Assembly: GCA_028712795.1 (NCBI GenBank)
Contig: JAQTPT010000002.1
Span: forward strand, 124,001-188,000
From: Methylococcales bacterium
Lineage (GTDB): Bacteria > Pseudomonadota > Gammaproteobacteria > Methylococcales > Methylomonadaceae
Reading direction: 5' to 3'
DNA: 64,000 nucleotides
Shown here: positions 17,877 to 26,542 of the stretch, piece after piece
Layout of the letters: each line of letters starts with the position of its first letter
Position numbering within the stretch: position 1 is the first letter of the stretch
Notes under the pieces: model-generated
The model's database searches: none
The model's input: the letters and a program-made list of their open reading frames with translations, nothing else
What the model was told of the DNA's origin: nothing
Program-made: the position numbers and the translations under genes

Positions 17877-18488
17877 CTAGGGCGCGCAATTAATGACGAT
17901 ATCATCGCTGTATTGGCCTATTTCCTTGTCTTTCAGCATATAGACGGCAGTATAGCGGCGCAGTTCCGGCTTGCCAATGTGGAGCAGGGGGCGATTATCC
18001 AGATAGGGCGAGACGGTAGCGCGGGCCAGCAGCACCCAATCGGCATCATTTTCGCGTTGGCAGTAAATATTAATACCGTCACTTTTGTATTTACTAAAAC
18101 TCAAAGCAACAACACCGCCGGTTTGGTCAATGCCGGTCAGGTCAGGATGGGCGGTGGAGAGATCATAAGTATTTTCAGGCCCTTCAATGCCAAGATGCGC
18201 GCCCTTGCCTTCGGTATAATCGGAACGCGCTTTGATCCGCCGCACCTCTGCCCGTATCAATGCCTCGGCAATAGCACGGCTGGCATTTTTGTCAGCCGTG
18301 GCTTGTTTGCCCAGGGCTGCCACATCATTGGCATGGGCGGTTTTGGCGCGAAAGTCGGCGCTAGCGGCTTTCAGAGCATTCAAATCAGACTCCAATACGC
18401 CATATTCAGGCGTCAGATTCGCTATGAAATGATCGAGCCAGATCAAAAAATCATGATCTGCGTTAGGAATAAAAGTAGACTTGGGCAT
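17877..18488 (-). CDS. Uncharacterised two-part protein
   Basis: The 203-residue product has a helical, alanine-rich N-terminal half (about 15-95, ending AIAEALIRAEVRRIKARSDY) and a beta-rich C-terminal half (about 120-200) whose KYKSDGINIYCQREND and TAVYMLKDKEIGQYSDDIVI resemble a fibronectin type III-like fold. I do not recognise a named family. An AAGGAG site sits six bases before the ATG. No signal peptide or membrane helix is visible. It stands alone in a repeat-rich region. Confidence 0.7.
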   Translation of the reverse strand: MPKSTFIPNADHDFLIWLDHFIANLTPEYGVLESDLNALKAASADFRAKTAHANDVAALGKQATADKNASRAIAEALIRAEVRRIKARSDYTEGKGAHLGIEGPENTYDLSTAHPDLTGIDQTGGVVALSFSKYKSDGINIYCQRENDADWVLLARATVSPYLDNRPLLHIGKPELRRYTAVYMLKDKEIGQYSDDIVINCAP

Positions 18489-19103
18489 GATGGACTCCTT
18501 AATAATTGAATTAAAACGAGCTATCGATAACTATTTCACGCTACTATTTGAGCTTGCGTCGAGATATTTTGCTTTCGCATGTCACGTTTTTAAGGCTCAC
18601 TCGCGCCACTGAATGCTCCAGTGGCGCGAGTGAGCCTTCCAGTAGCGCGTGTGAGCCGTTCTGTAAATCGCGATCTTCTGTAGACCTTAATGGCTATGGC
18701 TTTCAGGCATTTTCCCCAAGCCTTCCACTGGCGCGTATGGAAGACTCAGTACCGCCTGTTTTATTGTCCATTTATTTCATTGCGTGTTCCCGGCTACCAA
18801 CATAAGGTCAAATATGAGCGAGGAGTAACCTTATACAGTCCCATCTTAAGATAGCAGCCGTGTTTCCAGTTCAAGTTCCAGCATTGGCTTTCTACACTCT
18901 CGTTATTGGATTTAATTAACTATAACCTAAATCAAATATTCTGCATAGTCTAGCCACTAGCATTTTTTATTAAAATACTCTATAGCGAAATTTTATTATT
19001 TTTTTTATGTCTCTATGTAATTTACAGCGGGAATAAAGCCGGATGGACTTACAAACCTTGTCCCGCATGGTTGTCCTGGACGGTTTTGGAAGCATCAGAA
19101 CGT
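18489..19103. other. Gene-free, hairpin-rich spacer
   Basis: No supportable gene. It holds a perfect 18-bp hairpin (18594-18636), a third related half-copy (about 18638-18657, CCAGTAGCGCGTGTGAGCC) and a further CTTCCACTGGCGCGTATGGAAG-type palindrome at 18720-18741, followed by an AT-rich stretch (18900-19020) and one copy of the GCATCA-ACGTTT repeat near its end. Confidence 0.5.
18594..18636. repeat. Perfect 18-bp inverted repeat, 7-base loop
   Basis: GGCTCACTCGCGCCACTG, loop AATGCTC, then its exact complement. The stem is very GC-rich. There is no T-tract after it, so a simple terminator is less likely than a dispersed palindromic element. Confidence 0.8.
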
Positions 19104-19370
19104 TTAAGGCGGGGTTATAAATCCTGTCCCGTTTGGGAGCAACACCGATCTCTCATAAAGCGTCTCAGGGTCAATATCGATATTCCCCGGCCAAGCTACA
19201 GTACCGTTTTCAACAAAAGCCCCCTGAAACATATTTCCATATTTGAGCCGAGCCCAGGGAGGTTGGTCTATATAGGCTGTCATATTGAAGACACACTGTT
19301 CTCCATTTTCAAATTCAAGAAACAGAGTGAAGCCGGATTGAACTGTCACATGGATTACATCAAGCAACAT
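19104..19370 (-). CDS. DUF2442 domain protein
   Basis: This 88-residue protein fits DUF2442: FTLFLEFENGEQCVFNMTAYI in the first half and VENGTVAWPGNIDIDPETLYERS in the second. Genes of this family are often paired with a DUF4160 gene and resemble small toxin-antitoxin units, though function is unproven. Here the DUF4160 partner upstream is reduced to a fragment (19383-19480). The last few codons and stop of this gene fall inside a dispersed repeat (19091-19132). Confidence 0.78.
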   Translation of the reverse strand: MLLDVIHVTVQSGFTLFLEFENGEQCVFNMTAYIDQPPWARLKYGNMFQGAFVENGTVAWPGNIDIDPETLYERSVLLPNGTGFITPP

Positions 19371-19382
19371 CGCTAGTCTCCT

Positions 19383-19480
19383 TCACTTGAGTGGGTCAAT
19401 CCGGAAAGGTTCTATACCTTCCTTGGCAAGTTCCCAATCCGCCAGCAACTCTTCATGATGCAAATCAACCCACACCTACA
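19383..19480 (-). pseudogene. C-terminal fragment of a DUF4160 gene
   Basis: The reverse strand encodes VWVDLHHEELLADWELAKEG followed by IEPFRIDPLK and a stop, the usual C-terminus of DUF4160 proteins. An in-frame TAG lies just upstream of this segment, and the sequence then passes into a repeat (19487-19565), so the N-terminal two thirds are lost. It sits 13 bases before the DUF2442 gene, as an intact pair would. Confidence 0.7.
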
Positions 19481-19486
19481 CCATGC

Positions 19487-19565
19487 GCAGATTTCTTTCA
19501 TGAAATAAAGATAACGGCGGCATCAAACGTTTGGGACGGGGTTGCAAACCCAGTCCCGCGTGGTT
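19487..19565. repeat. 80-bp direct repeat, copy B
   Basis: It begins CGCAGATTTCTTTCATGA and ends with a GCATCAAACGTTT block and a GGGACGGGGTTGCAAACCCA GTCCCGCGTGG hairpin. A close copy is at 19667-19748, and the hairpin part alone is at 19091-19132. Confidence 0.65.
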
Positions 19566-19666
19566 ACTTCAGATCGGCGGTTACGCGTCGGAACAACATG
19601 ACGCTTCCTTTAATAATTGGATCATAAGCAATTGTATCAAAAAGCAGCAGCGGGTATGTTTCCCTC

Positions 19667-19748
19667 CGCAGAGATTTCTTTCATGACATGGAGATAACGG
19701 CAGCATCAAACGTTTAGGGCGGGGTTACAAACCCCGTCCCGCGTGGAC
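19667..19748. repeat. 80-bp direct repeat, copy C
   Basis: A close copy of the repeat at 19487-19565, ending in a GGGGTTACAAACCCC hairpin. It abuts the relic of the 165-bp element at 19751-19815. Confidence 0.65.
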
Positions 19749-19750
19749 TA

Positions 19751-19815
19751 GGTTCCGGCAATCCCTGCCGGAACGACGAACCTTTTACATTAGCTGAAGC
19801 ATCTTGCTAATCAGG
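19751..19815. mobile_element. One-ended relic of the 165-bp element family
   Basis: GGTTCCGGCAATCCCTGCCGGAACGACGAACC and the terminal CTGAAGCATCTTGCTAATCAGG match the right half of the copy at 12584-12748. The left half is missing. Confidence 0.7.
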
Positions 19816-19921
19816 AACTTTTATAGACAGGCGAAATAATTGCATTTTATTTAACTTATCATAACTTGATAGGTAAAATAAATGTATACTTAATTTAAAA
19901 TGATAACCTTACGGTGCGCCC

Positions 19922-20341
19922 ATGATTATTTTCCTTAGAAATATTCCTTATGAAACCACAAAACAGGAAATCGCCGGTTTTATAGGCAGGGCTTTTAATG
20001 ACTTCAGCCTGCTGGATAAGCCAAGCCCTAAAATAGAGCTTGAGGATATATCAATTTTATCGATAAAGGATGTCAATTCAAATGCGCTTGAAAAGCATGC
20101 CTTGGTAAATGTTTTCCCCAATGAAGCCGGCAAAAACCTGATTGAAAAACTGGACGGAACGGCTTTTAAAGGTGAATGCCTTACCATCCGCGAATATATC
20201 AACCGTTCCATGGATAATGATCGCAGAAATAATCCCCTGGCAGACACTACAACCGGCTTTACAGAACGGCGTGTTTCGGACCGGAGACGCCACCCAGTGA
20301 TGAACTCCTGGCAAAATAATCCTATCCTGGTCTGCGCTTGA
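19922..20341 (+). CDS. RRM-type RNA-binding protein, copy 1
   Basis: The 139-residue protein starts with an RNP2-like strand (MIIFLRNIPYETTKQEIAGFI) and continues with an RNP1-like segment (HALVNVFPNEAGKNLIEKLDGTAFKGECLTIREYI), the order seen in a single RNA-recognition motif. The tail is basic with ERRVSDRRRHP. It should bind RNA or single-stranded nucleic acid in the cytoplasm. A paralogue at 37736-38116 has the same architecture on the other side of the Tad locus. Aromatic residues of canonical RNP motifs are partly replaced, so target binding is uncertain. Confidence 0.78.
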   Translation: MIIFLRNIPYETTKQEIAGFIGRAFNDFSLLDKPSPKIELEDISILSIKDVNSNALEKHALVNVFPNEAGKNLIEKLDGTAFKGECLTIREYINRSMDNDRRNNPLADTTTGFTERRVSDRRRHPVMNSWQNNPILVCA

Positions 20342-20375
20342 CTTACTTGTAATTAATTGAATTAAGGAGAAATCA

Positions 20376-21152
20376 ATGGGAGTAGATTCGATTGATTCCG
20401 GAGCGTGCAATTTAAAATCAATCGAGCCTGCTCCCAATGATTCGATCCTATTGATTTCATTTGTTTTTATATTAATGCTAACTTTTTGCGCTGATATTTA
20501 CGCAAAATCCAGTCACATCACCATCAATATTAATGGCGAGGAGTATTATTCGAACGAGAACGTTTTTCCGGGTAATCGCTCTGTTTCAATAAAAGTCAAG
20601 AAAAAATCAAACGTATCTTCAGCGCCAAAAAACCGGCACAGCTATGCCTTGGGCATGAACAAAAGGAAATATGCGGATCTGATCGCCAGGGCCGCTGACA
20701 AACATCAGGTGGATGCCAAATTATTGCATGCCGTTGTTCAAGCCGAATCCGCCTATAATGCAACAGCCATTTCACCGGCTGGCGCGGTCGGCTTAATGCA
20801 GTTAATGCCCGGGACAGCAAGGCGTTTCGGTGTTTCCGACAGACGTGATCCCTATCAAAACATAGATGGCGGCACCCGGTATCTGAAACATTTATTGCGG
20901 TTATTCGATTCGGATTTGAAGCTTGCAATTGCTGCCTATAATGCCGGGGAAAATGCTGTCATTCAAAACAATAATGCCATCCCGCCATACACAGAAACGC
21001 GTCATTATGTTAAAGAAGTTTTGTCTTTAAGAAATGGCCTGCAGCCAGTACCACGATTGGCGTATAACACTCCACGTATTCAAGATAATTCGAATAATTG
21101 GGGTAACAGCGGTTACACAAGCGATTACACAATAGAGATCGATGAGCCTTAA
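20376..21152 (+). CDS. Lytic murein transglycosylase (SLT domain)
   Basis: This enzyme cleaves peptidoglycan, probably to make room for an envelope-spanning machine. The 258-residue protein has a membrane or signal segment at residues 24-43 and an SLT domain from about 97 to 220: KYADLIARAADKHQVDAKLLHAV, catalytic E124 in VQAESAYN, GLMQLMP (139-145) and AYNAGENAV (about 198). A good AAGGAG site precedes the ATG. It follows the RRM gene by 34 bases. Tad loci often need a transglycosylase, so it may serve the downstream pilus; that link is inferred. Confidence 0.9.
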   Translation: MGVDSIDSGACNLKSIEPAPNDSILLISFVFILMLTFCADIYAKSSHITININGEEYYSNENVFPGNRSVSIKVKKKSNVSSAPKNRHSYALGMNKRKYADLIARAADKHQVDAKLLHAVVQAESAYNATAISPAGAVGLMQLMPGTARRFGVSDRRDPYQNIDGGTRYLKHLLRLFDSDLKLAIAAYNAGENAVIQNNNAIPPYTETRHYVKEVLSLRNGLQPVPRLAYNTPRIQDNSNNWGNSGYTSDYTIEIDEP

Positions 21153-21348
21153 GCTTTTGCCAAGCCAGCATTAAATTAAGCGGTTTAGCCCCTTCTTCCT
21201 TTAAGGGAGAAGGCCGGGGGGAGGGATACCTCAGGGACTGACTTGATTCAGCAATTTTCGTTATGACAAAATTCGCCCGAAAGCCATAATGATAATCGCT
21301 GAATTAGCTTGATTTCTTAACGCCATCCTGAAAACAAACTTTAAGCCC

Positions 21349-22869
21349 ATGAATGAGCTACAACACGATAGAATTCTCTTTTTACTCGTTATCGGTTTCT
21401 TTACGTGTCTTATCACAGTATTAATCGGGACTGAATTTGATCCCTACTGGCACATTAAAGTGGGTGAATGGATAGTCAGCCATCACGAGGTTCCACATAC
21501 CGGTATTTTTTCCCAGACCCGGGAAAATACGCCTTGGATCGCGCATTCCTGGCTGTCCGCAGTCCTTATGTATGGCATTTTCCATATCGCCGGATGGCCA
21601 GGCCTTATAGTTATGGCCGTTGTGGCGACAACAGCCGGCATTTTTATCATGCTCGGCTATTTACTGGAAAAACTCTCCCCGATACGCGCCTTATGCCTGA
21701 CGCTGCTATCCTACGGCATGTTATTGGCGCATATCATGCCGCGTCCGCATATTCTCGCCCTGCCGGTCATGACCTACTGGTTTGTGCAAATGCTCAGGGC
21801 CAGCGAGAAATACCAAGCCCCTCCCCTATATCAGGCTCTGATACTGATTTTATGGGCAAACATCCACGGCAGCTTTTTAATAGGCATCGCCTACGCCTGC
21901 TTTTTTGCTTTTGAGTCGGTAGTAACCGCGCCCGAAGGTATAAACCGGATCGTGCTGAGCAAGCAATGGGCAAAATTTCTGGCTGTATCCCTGCTGTGTC
22001 TGCTGGTGACTCCCTATGGGCTGCAAGGCGTGTTGCTGCCACTGCAATTGACCGGCCAAAGCTACTCAATGAGTATAATCAGCGAATGGGCCTCCCCTAA
22101 CTTCCAGCAATTCCAGTTTCTTGAAATTCTGCTGTATATTATTCTTGGGTTTGCGCTAACCCAGAAAATGCAGCTCCCTGTTTTAAGATTGCTATTGTTA
22201 ATCGGGTTAATTCATTTGTCATTAAAACATGGTCGATATTCCAGCGATCTGATGGCGCTGCAAGTCCCCTTGCTGTTCGCCGCGCCTCTCGCTAATCACT
22301 GGCATGAATTAGTGCCGGACGGCAAACGATTTACGCTCTTTTCTTTAATCCCAGCCAACGGCAAAGGAAAGCTCTTGCTTATATCGGTTTTAGGTTGCTG
22401 GTTAATTTACATTTTTGCCTATAAAGATATTGAATACAAAGCCAGTAAAAAAATCAACGCCCTATTATCGAACATCAAAAAAGCCGATTTACCGGGAAAT
22501 GTCTTTAGTCACTATAATCATGGCGGCTATTTTATCTACCAAGGCCTCAAGCCGTTTATAGATTCCCGGGCCGAATTATATCAGGATGATTACATTAAAG
22601 CTTATGAGGAAGCCGAACATCTGACAGGGGGCGAAAAACCACTGGTGAAATTGCTGAATCAATATCATATCGGCTGGAGCTTTTTGCCGCCCGAGACCCC
22701 TGCCATCGCCTACTTTAATCTCCATCCGGACTGGCTTAAGGTGTTTTCCAATAGCTGTGCCGTAATCCATGTTCGCAAAGGGTTATGGCCGCCACAAGTG
22801 ATTGCGGATATTAAAGCCGGACTGGAGAAGCAATCCGGCAACGATGCCTGCAAGCTAGATCCTGAGTAA
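21349..22869 (+). CDS. Multispanning membrane protein of unknown function
   Basis: The 506-residue protein has about ten membrane segments. Its N-terminal loop, GTEFDPYWHIKVGEWIVSHHEVPHTGIFSQTRENTPWIAHSWLS, is a recognisable pattern of uncharacterised GT-C-like membrane proteins that share an acidic residue in the first loop. The soluble C-terminal part (about 385-500) contains NVFSHYNHGGYFIYQGLKPFIDSRAELYQDDYI, also typical of that group. A role in protein or lipid glycosylation is possible. It sits between the transglycosylase and the Flp pilin genes. Confidence 0.7.
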   Translation: MNELQHDRILFLLVIGFFTCLITVLIGTEFDPYWHIKVGEWIVSHHEVPHTGIFSQTRENTPWIAHSWLSAVLMYGIFHIAGWPGLIVMAVVATTAGIFIMLGYLLEKLSPIRALCLTLLSYGMLLAHIMPRPHILALPVMTYWFVQMLRASEKYQAPPLYQALILILWANIHGSFLIGIAYACFFAFESVVTAPEGINRIVLSKQWAKFLAVSLLCLLVTPYGLQGVLLPLQLTGQSYSMSIISEWASPNFQQFQFLEILLYIILGFALTQKMQLPVLRLLLLIGLIHLSLKHGRYSSDLMALQVPLLFAAPLANHWHELVPDGKRFTLFSLIPANGKGKLLLISVLGCWLIYIFAYKDIEYKASKKINALLSNIKKADLPGNVFSHYNHGGYFIYQGLKPFIDSRAELYQDDYIKAYEEAEHLTGGEKPLVKLLNQYHIGWSFLPPETPAIAYFNLHPDWLKVFSNSCAVIHVRKGLWPPQVIADIKAGLEKQSGNDACKLDPE

Positions 22870-23105
22870 TAAGGCCGCGCTAATCCGGGACAAGCAAATT
22901 ATTATGGACAAATGATTTGCTAACATATACGATTAGCACCTACCTTAATTTAAGAGATTAATTTAAGGTGCGGCAAAAGAGAAATATAACAAATATATGG
23001 GCTAACCGTGGGTCTTATCAGACGGACAGTCCTGTATAGTTTAATCAATGAAGACATCTATGAAGTTTAGCTTAACACTTTTTTGTAATCACAGAGGAGC
23101 ACATC

Positions 23106-23291
23106 ATGAAAAAATCATTTATTAATCCATTTAATAAAAACCTTATGTCTACCAGGCAAAAGGGCGCAACAATGGTCGAGTATGCAATCATGGTAGCGCT
23201 TATTGCCATTGTAGCAATAACTGCGGTCACTATTCTCGGCCAAAAAGTAAGCGGCACATTTAACTCAGTCGCCAGCTCACTTCCTGGTTAA
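23106..23291 (+). CDS. flp: Flp-type pilin 1
   Basis: This 61-residue prepilin has the cleavage and assembly motif KG-ATMVEYAIMVALIAIVAI; cleavage after the glycine leaves mature E5 and Y6, hallmarks of Flp pilins. The hydrophobic helix continues to about residue 47 and the protein ends SSLPG. A strong site (GAGGAG) precedes the ATG. It is the first of three tandem pilin genes and likely a major subunit of the Tad pilus. Confidence 0.93.
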   Translation: MKKSFINPFNKNLMSTRQKGATMVEYAIMVALIAIVAITAVTILGQKVSGTFNSVASSLPG

Positions 23292-23317
23292 GCTTTATTT
23301 ATATATCCAAGCAGGAA

Positions 23318-23368
23318 TTAACAACGCCCCTCTAGGTTGGCAAATGGTCGAGACTGGGGGGCTTTTTA
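23318..23368 (+). terminator. Possible terminator or attenuator after pilin 1
   Basis: GCCCC at 23326 can pair with GGGGGC at 23356, followed by CTTTTTA. The stem is short and the loop long, but its place directly after the first pilin gene fits partial termination that would give high pilin expression relative to the assembly genes. Confidence 0.4.
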
Positions 23369-23563
23369 TAGAGGCCTAATCCGAGTTTAAGCAAAATAGC
23401 AAATGCATAAGCTAAGATTCGTCATTGATTGGCAGACAGGCCGATGCGGATTAATCAACGAAATATATCTATATCTAAACTAACCAACCGCTATTCAAAG
23501 CAGGAACAGAGCACTGGCATAGGGATATTCAAAATCCATTCTTATATCAATTTGGAGCAAATT

Positions 23564-23749
23564 ATGAAAAAAGCAATAATTAGCCAAAGCAATAAAATCC
23601 AATTGTCTAACAAACAAAAAGGCGCAACGATGGTCGAATATGCAATAATGGTAGCGCTTATTGCAATTGTCGCAATAGCTGCGGTTACACTCCTTGGTCA
23701 AAATGTAAGCGGCACATTTAACTCTATCGCCAGCTCACTTCCTGGTTAA
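23564..23749 (+). CDS. flp: Flp-type pilin 2
   Basis: A 61-residue prepilin nearly identical to pilin 1 in the helix (KG-ATMVEYAIMVALIAIVAIAAVTLLGQNVSGTF) and C-terminus (SSLPG), with a different leader. The ATG at 23564 follows a GGAG site; the frame is open further upstream but that extension has no pilin-like sequence. Part of the region upstream (TTAATCAACGAAATATATCT) resembles that of pilin 1, indicating that the promoter region was duplicated too. Confidence 0.92.
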   Translation: MKKAIISQSNKIQLSNKQKGATMVEYAIMVALIAIVAIAAVTLLGQNVSGTFNSIASSLPG

Positions 23750-23815
23750 TATTTATAATAGAGCGATAGCGAAGATATGACCAAAGCTCATTTTGAAATC
23801 ATATAAGCACGCAAT

Positions 23816-24004
23816 ATGAAAAAATCGTTAATTGACTCAAGCCATAAAATTTCAATGTCGCTTAACAGGCAAAAGGGCGCATCGATGGTGGAGTATTCAA
23901 TAATGGTAGCGCTTATTGCCATTGTCGCATTTGCAGCAGTCAAATTCTTCGGTACAAATCTAAGCGGCACATTTAATTCTATTGTTAGCTCCTATCCCGG
24001 TTAG
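23816..24004 (+). CDS. flp: Flp-type pilin 3
   Basis: This 62-residue prepilin is more divergent: KG-ASMVEYSIMVALIAIVAFAAVKFFGTNLSGTF, ending SSYPG. The processing motif with E5 and Y6 is intact. The divergence suggests a minor or condition-specific pilin. The ribosome-binding site is weak, unlike for pilins 1 and 2. Confidence 0.9.
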   Translation: MKKSLIDSSHKISMSLNRQKGASMVEYSIMVALIAIVAFAAVKFFGTNLSGTFNSIVSSYPG

Positions 24005-24219
24005 GTTTTATTCAGGCTTTATAAGCGGCCCGATTTCAGGAGTTAAGCAAGGATCGCAGAAGACAGGCTTGGAAGGCCTCTAAAAAGCCGATGACTTCAG
24101 CGTGCAGAGGCTAATTTAAAAACTGATTAATTTTGTATTTTAAAAATAAGTTAAACTACAATAAACTTTATAGATTTCATGATGTAAGCTGACTCAACCT
24201 TGGCAGAGGCTTCAGATAA

Positions 24220-25545
24220 ATGAATGCACATAATCAACAGTTGTATAACACTGACAATCTCCGCCATAATTTTGCCCCCCGCCCCCGCACGATTGAAGAG
24301 ACCGGCTTATCGCCCGCTTTTATTGCGGACTTAATCTGTAAACACTTGCATGTCAACGGCATAGCCGACCTCTATCAACTCAGTGAAAATATTGCGCTGT
24401 CCGGCAATATACTCGAAAGCGTATTAGACGGACTGCGCAAATACAATCAGGTTGAAACACTGGCCGCATCGCACGCCAGCAAAGGCATCCGCTACACGTT
24501 GACTGACAAGGGCGTTGCGGAAGCATTAACCGCGTTAAACAAAAGCGGTTATACGGGGCCTGCGCCGGTTACCATCGAACACTATCGAACCGTTGTTGCA
24601 GCCCAGTCAATACAAAACTGCAAAATAACCCGCCCCGATATACAAAAAGCCTTTCAGGATACTACAGTAGATCCGCAATTGCTGGACCGGTTGGGTCCCG
24701 CCATGCATTCAGGCCGTGCCATTATGCTCTATGGCCTGCCGGGCACGGGCAAAACCTTCATTTGCAAACGGCTGACACGGTTACTGGGAGATTCGATATT
24801 AATACCCTATGCCATCTCAGTGGGCAGCAGCGTTATTCAAATATTTGACCCGGTCATTCATACGCCGGTTAAAGACCATACCAGCGGTATTTCCCATAAC
24901 CTCCAGCAAGGCGCCGACCCCCGGTTTATTGAATGCCGACGCCCTACCGCTATCAGCGGCGGCGAACTGACGCTAGACATGCTGGAAATTGATCACGACA
25001 AAAACACCCGCCTGTCTCAAGCGCCTTTACAATTAAAGGCTAATAACGGCATGTATATTATTGATGATTTGGGGCGTCAACGCGTTCTGCCCATCGATCT
25101 TTTCAACCGCTGGATTGTTCCTCTGGAAGAAAAACATGATTACCTCAGTCTCGATACCGGCAAGCGCGTACAGTTTCCTTTTGATGTCATTCTCATCTTT
25201 TCCGCCAACATCCATCCTTCCGAACTTGCCGACGAAGCTTTTTTACGGCGTCTGGGTTATAAAATCATGTTTATGCCCGTTAATAAAACGCAGTATAGGG
25301 AGATATGGCATTTATATACCCAAGAGTTGCACTTAAGTTGCCCGGAAAGCTTGCTGGATGAATTGTTCGAGCGCTACCAAAAAGAAAAACGTCCTTTGCT
25401 GCCTTGCCATCCCCGTGATTTATTAGGAATGGTCAAGGACCAATGTGAATATGAAGGCGATGCAGGAATTGCAACGCCGGAAAGATTACGCATCGCCTGG
25501 GACACCTATTTTATTAACTTTGAAAATGCAAGGATAGACTCATGA
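24220..25545 (+). CDS. AAA+ ATPase linked to the Tad locus
   Basis: The 441-residue protein has a helical N-terminal region (about 25-110, with a winged-helix look: LICKHLHVNGIADLYQLSENIALSGNILESVL) and an AAA+ core with Walker A GLPGTGKT (172-179) and Walker B MYIIDDLG (about 278-285), then IFSANIHPSELADEAFLRRLGYKI as sensor and arginine-finger region. It is MoxR-like in general form. It is not one of the standard Tad proteins, but its stop overlaps the cpaB start (ATGA), so it is co-translated with the locus. A role in regulation or assembly is inferred. Confidence 0.82.
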   Translation: MNAHNQQLYNTDNLRHNFAPRPRTIEETGLSPAFIADLICKHLHVNGIADLYQLSENIALSGNILESVLDGLRKYNQVETLAASHASKGIRYTLTDKGVAEALTALNKSGYTGPAPVTIEHYRTVVAAQSIQNCKITRPDIQKAFQDTTVDPQLLDRLGPAMHSGRAIMLYGLPGTGKTFICKRLTRLLGDSILIPYAISVGSSVIQIFDPVIHTPVKDHTSGISHNLQQGADPRFIECRRPTAISGGELTLDMLEIDHDKNTRLSQAPLQLKANNGMYIIDDLGRQRVLPIDLFNRWIVPLEEKHDYLSLDTGKRVQFPFDVILIFSANIHPSELADEAFLRRLGYKIMFMPVNKTQYREIWHLYTQELHLSCPESLLDELFERYQKEKRPLLPCHPRDLLGMVKDQCEYEGDAGIATPERLRIAWDTYFINFENARIDS

Positions 25546-26429
25546 ACAGTCGCTTCTTAATAATGCTTGTAATTGCCCTCATTCTGGCTGGCGGAGCCGC
25601 CATGATGGCAAAACAATGGGTCGAATCCCAAACCGGCAACCAACCCGTCAATCCCGAAGCAAATATGGTGCAGGTTTATGCTGCCGCAACCGATATACCT
25701 TTTGCCAGCCGGGTAGAAAATACGCAGATTAAATTGATAGCCTGGCCTAAAAATAACGTACCTGCCCAAGCATTCACGGTAGAAGACATCAAAAAAGACC
25801 CCAATGCTATTGTAGGCAAAGTGACGCAGCGCGATTTTTATACCGACGAAATCTTTTTAAAACCGCAATTAAAAGAACACGCTGGCGGCAGCACCTTATC
25901 CGCTTTGATTCAGGAAGGCAAGCGCGCCATCAGCGTGCGCGTCGATGATGTCGTTGGCGTAGCAGGCTTTATTCTGCCGGGCAACAAGGCGGACATTATC
26001 GTTAGCGGTACAGGCAGCAAGATTGTTTGCCAGTCCAAGGCGCCCGGTTACAGGATTATTCCCATTACTACAGTCAGTTCTAACGAAACCTATACTCTGC
26101 TGCCCAACATTAAAATTCTGGCTATTGACCAGCTTGCCTCCCAGGCCCAGGACAAACCCGCCGTAGTTCGAGCGTTAACCCTGGAAGTGGATCCCACGCA
26201 AGCGGAATGTCTCGTGCAAGCGATGAGAACGGGCACTTTACAATTTACCCTGAGAAACCCGACGGATAACATTACCGCCATGGCGATGCCGGAAGCGCCA
26301 CCCGTAAATCCACCTGTAATTTCACCTGCTCAAATCAAACCGGAAAAACCTTATAAAGCCCGCCTGTCGCTAAAGGTTCTTCCCTGGGGAAGTCAAAAAT
26401 TTATAGAATGCGAGAACGGGGCTTGCTGA
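25542..26429 (+). CDS. cpaB: Flp pilus assembly protein CpaB/RcpC
   Basis: CpaB is a periplasmic inner-membrane-anchored protein of the Tad apparatus. The 295-residue product has an N-terminal membrane helix (residues 5-24, FLIMLVIALILAGGAAMMAK), followed by an SAF domain (VYAAATDIPFASRVENTQIKLIAWPKNNVP) and the RcpC domain with AISVRVDDVVGVAGFILPGNKADIIVS. Start and preceding stop overlap. The C-terminus ends in a proline-rich stretch and a short basic tail. Confidence 0.93.
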   Translation: MNSRFLIMLVIALILAGGAAMMAKQWVESQTGNQPVNPEANMVQVYAAATDIPFASRVENTQIKLIAWPKNNVPAQAFTVEDIKKDPNAIVGKVTQRDFYTDEIFLKPQLKEHAGGSTLSALIQEGKRAISVRVDDVVGVAGFILPGNKADIIVSGTGSKIVCQSKAPGYRIIPITTVSSNETYTLLPNIKILAIDQLASQAQDKPAVVRALTLEVDPTQAECLVQAMRTGTLQFTLRNPTDNITAMAMPEAPPVNPPVISPAQIKPEKPYKARLSLKVLPWGSQKFIECENGAC

Positions 26430-26542
26430 GTTAGTAAAACAAGTTTATAAACCAGAATTACAGGTTCAGGTTTGCGCGTTTAAAGTCAGCATTTTTAAAC
26501 GCGGGAATTCAAAAGAAGACTAAAAACAAGGGAAGCATAACC

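Noticed and set aside
18548..18805. An 85-codon frame through the hairpin region
   Set aside because: It consists of translated palindromes and lacks a ribosome-binding site.
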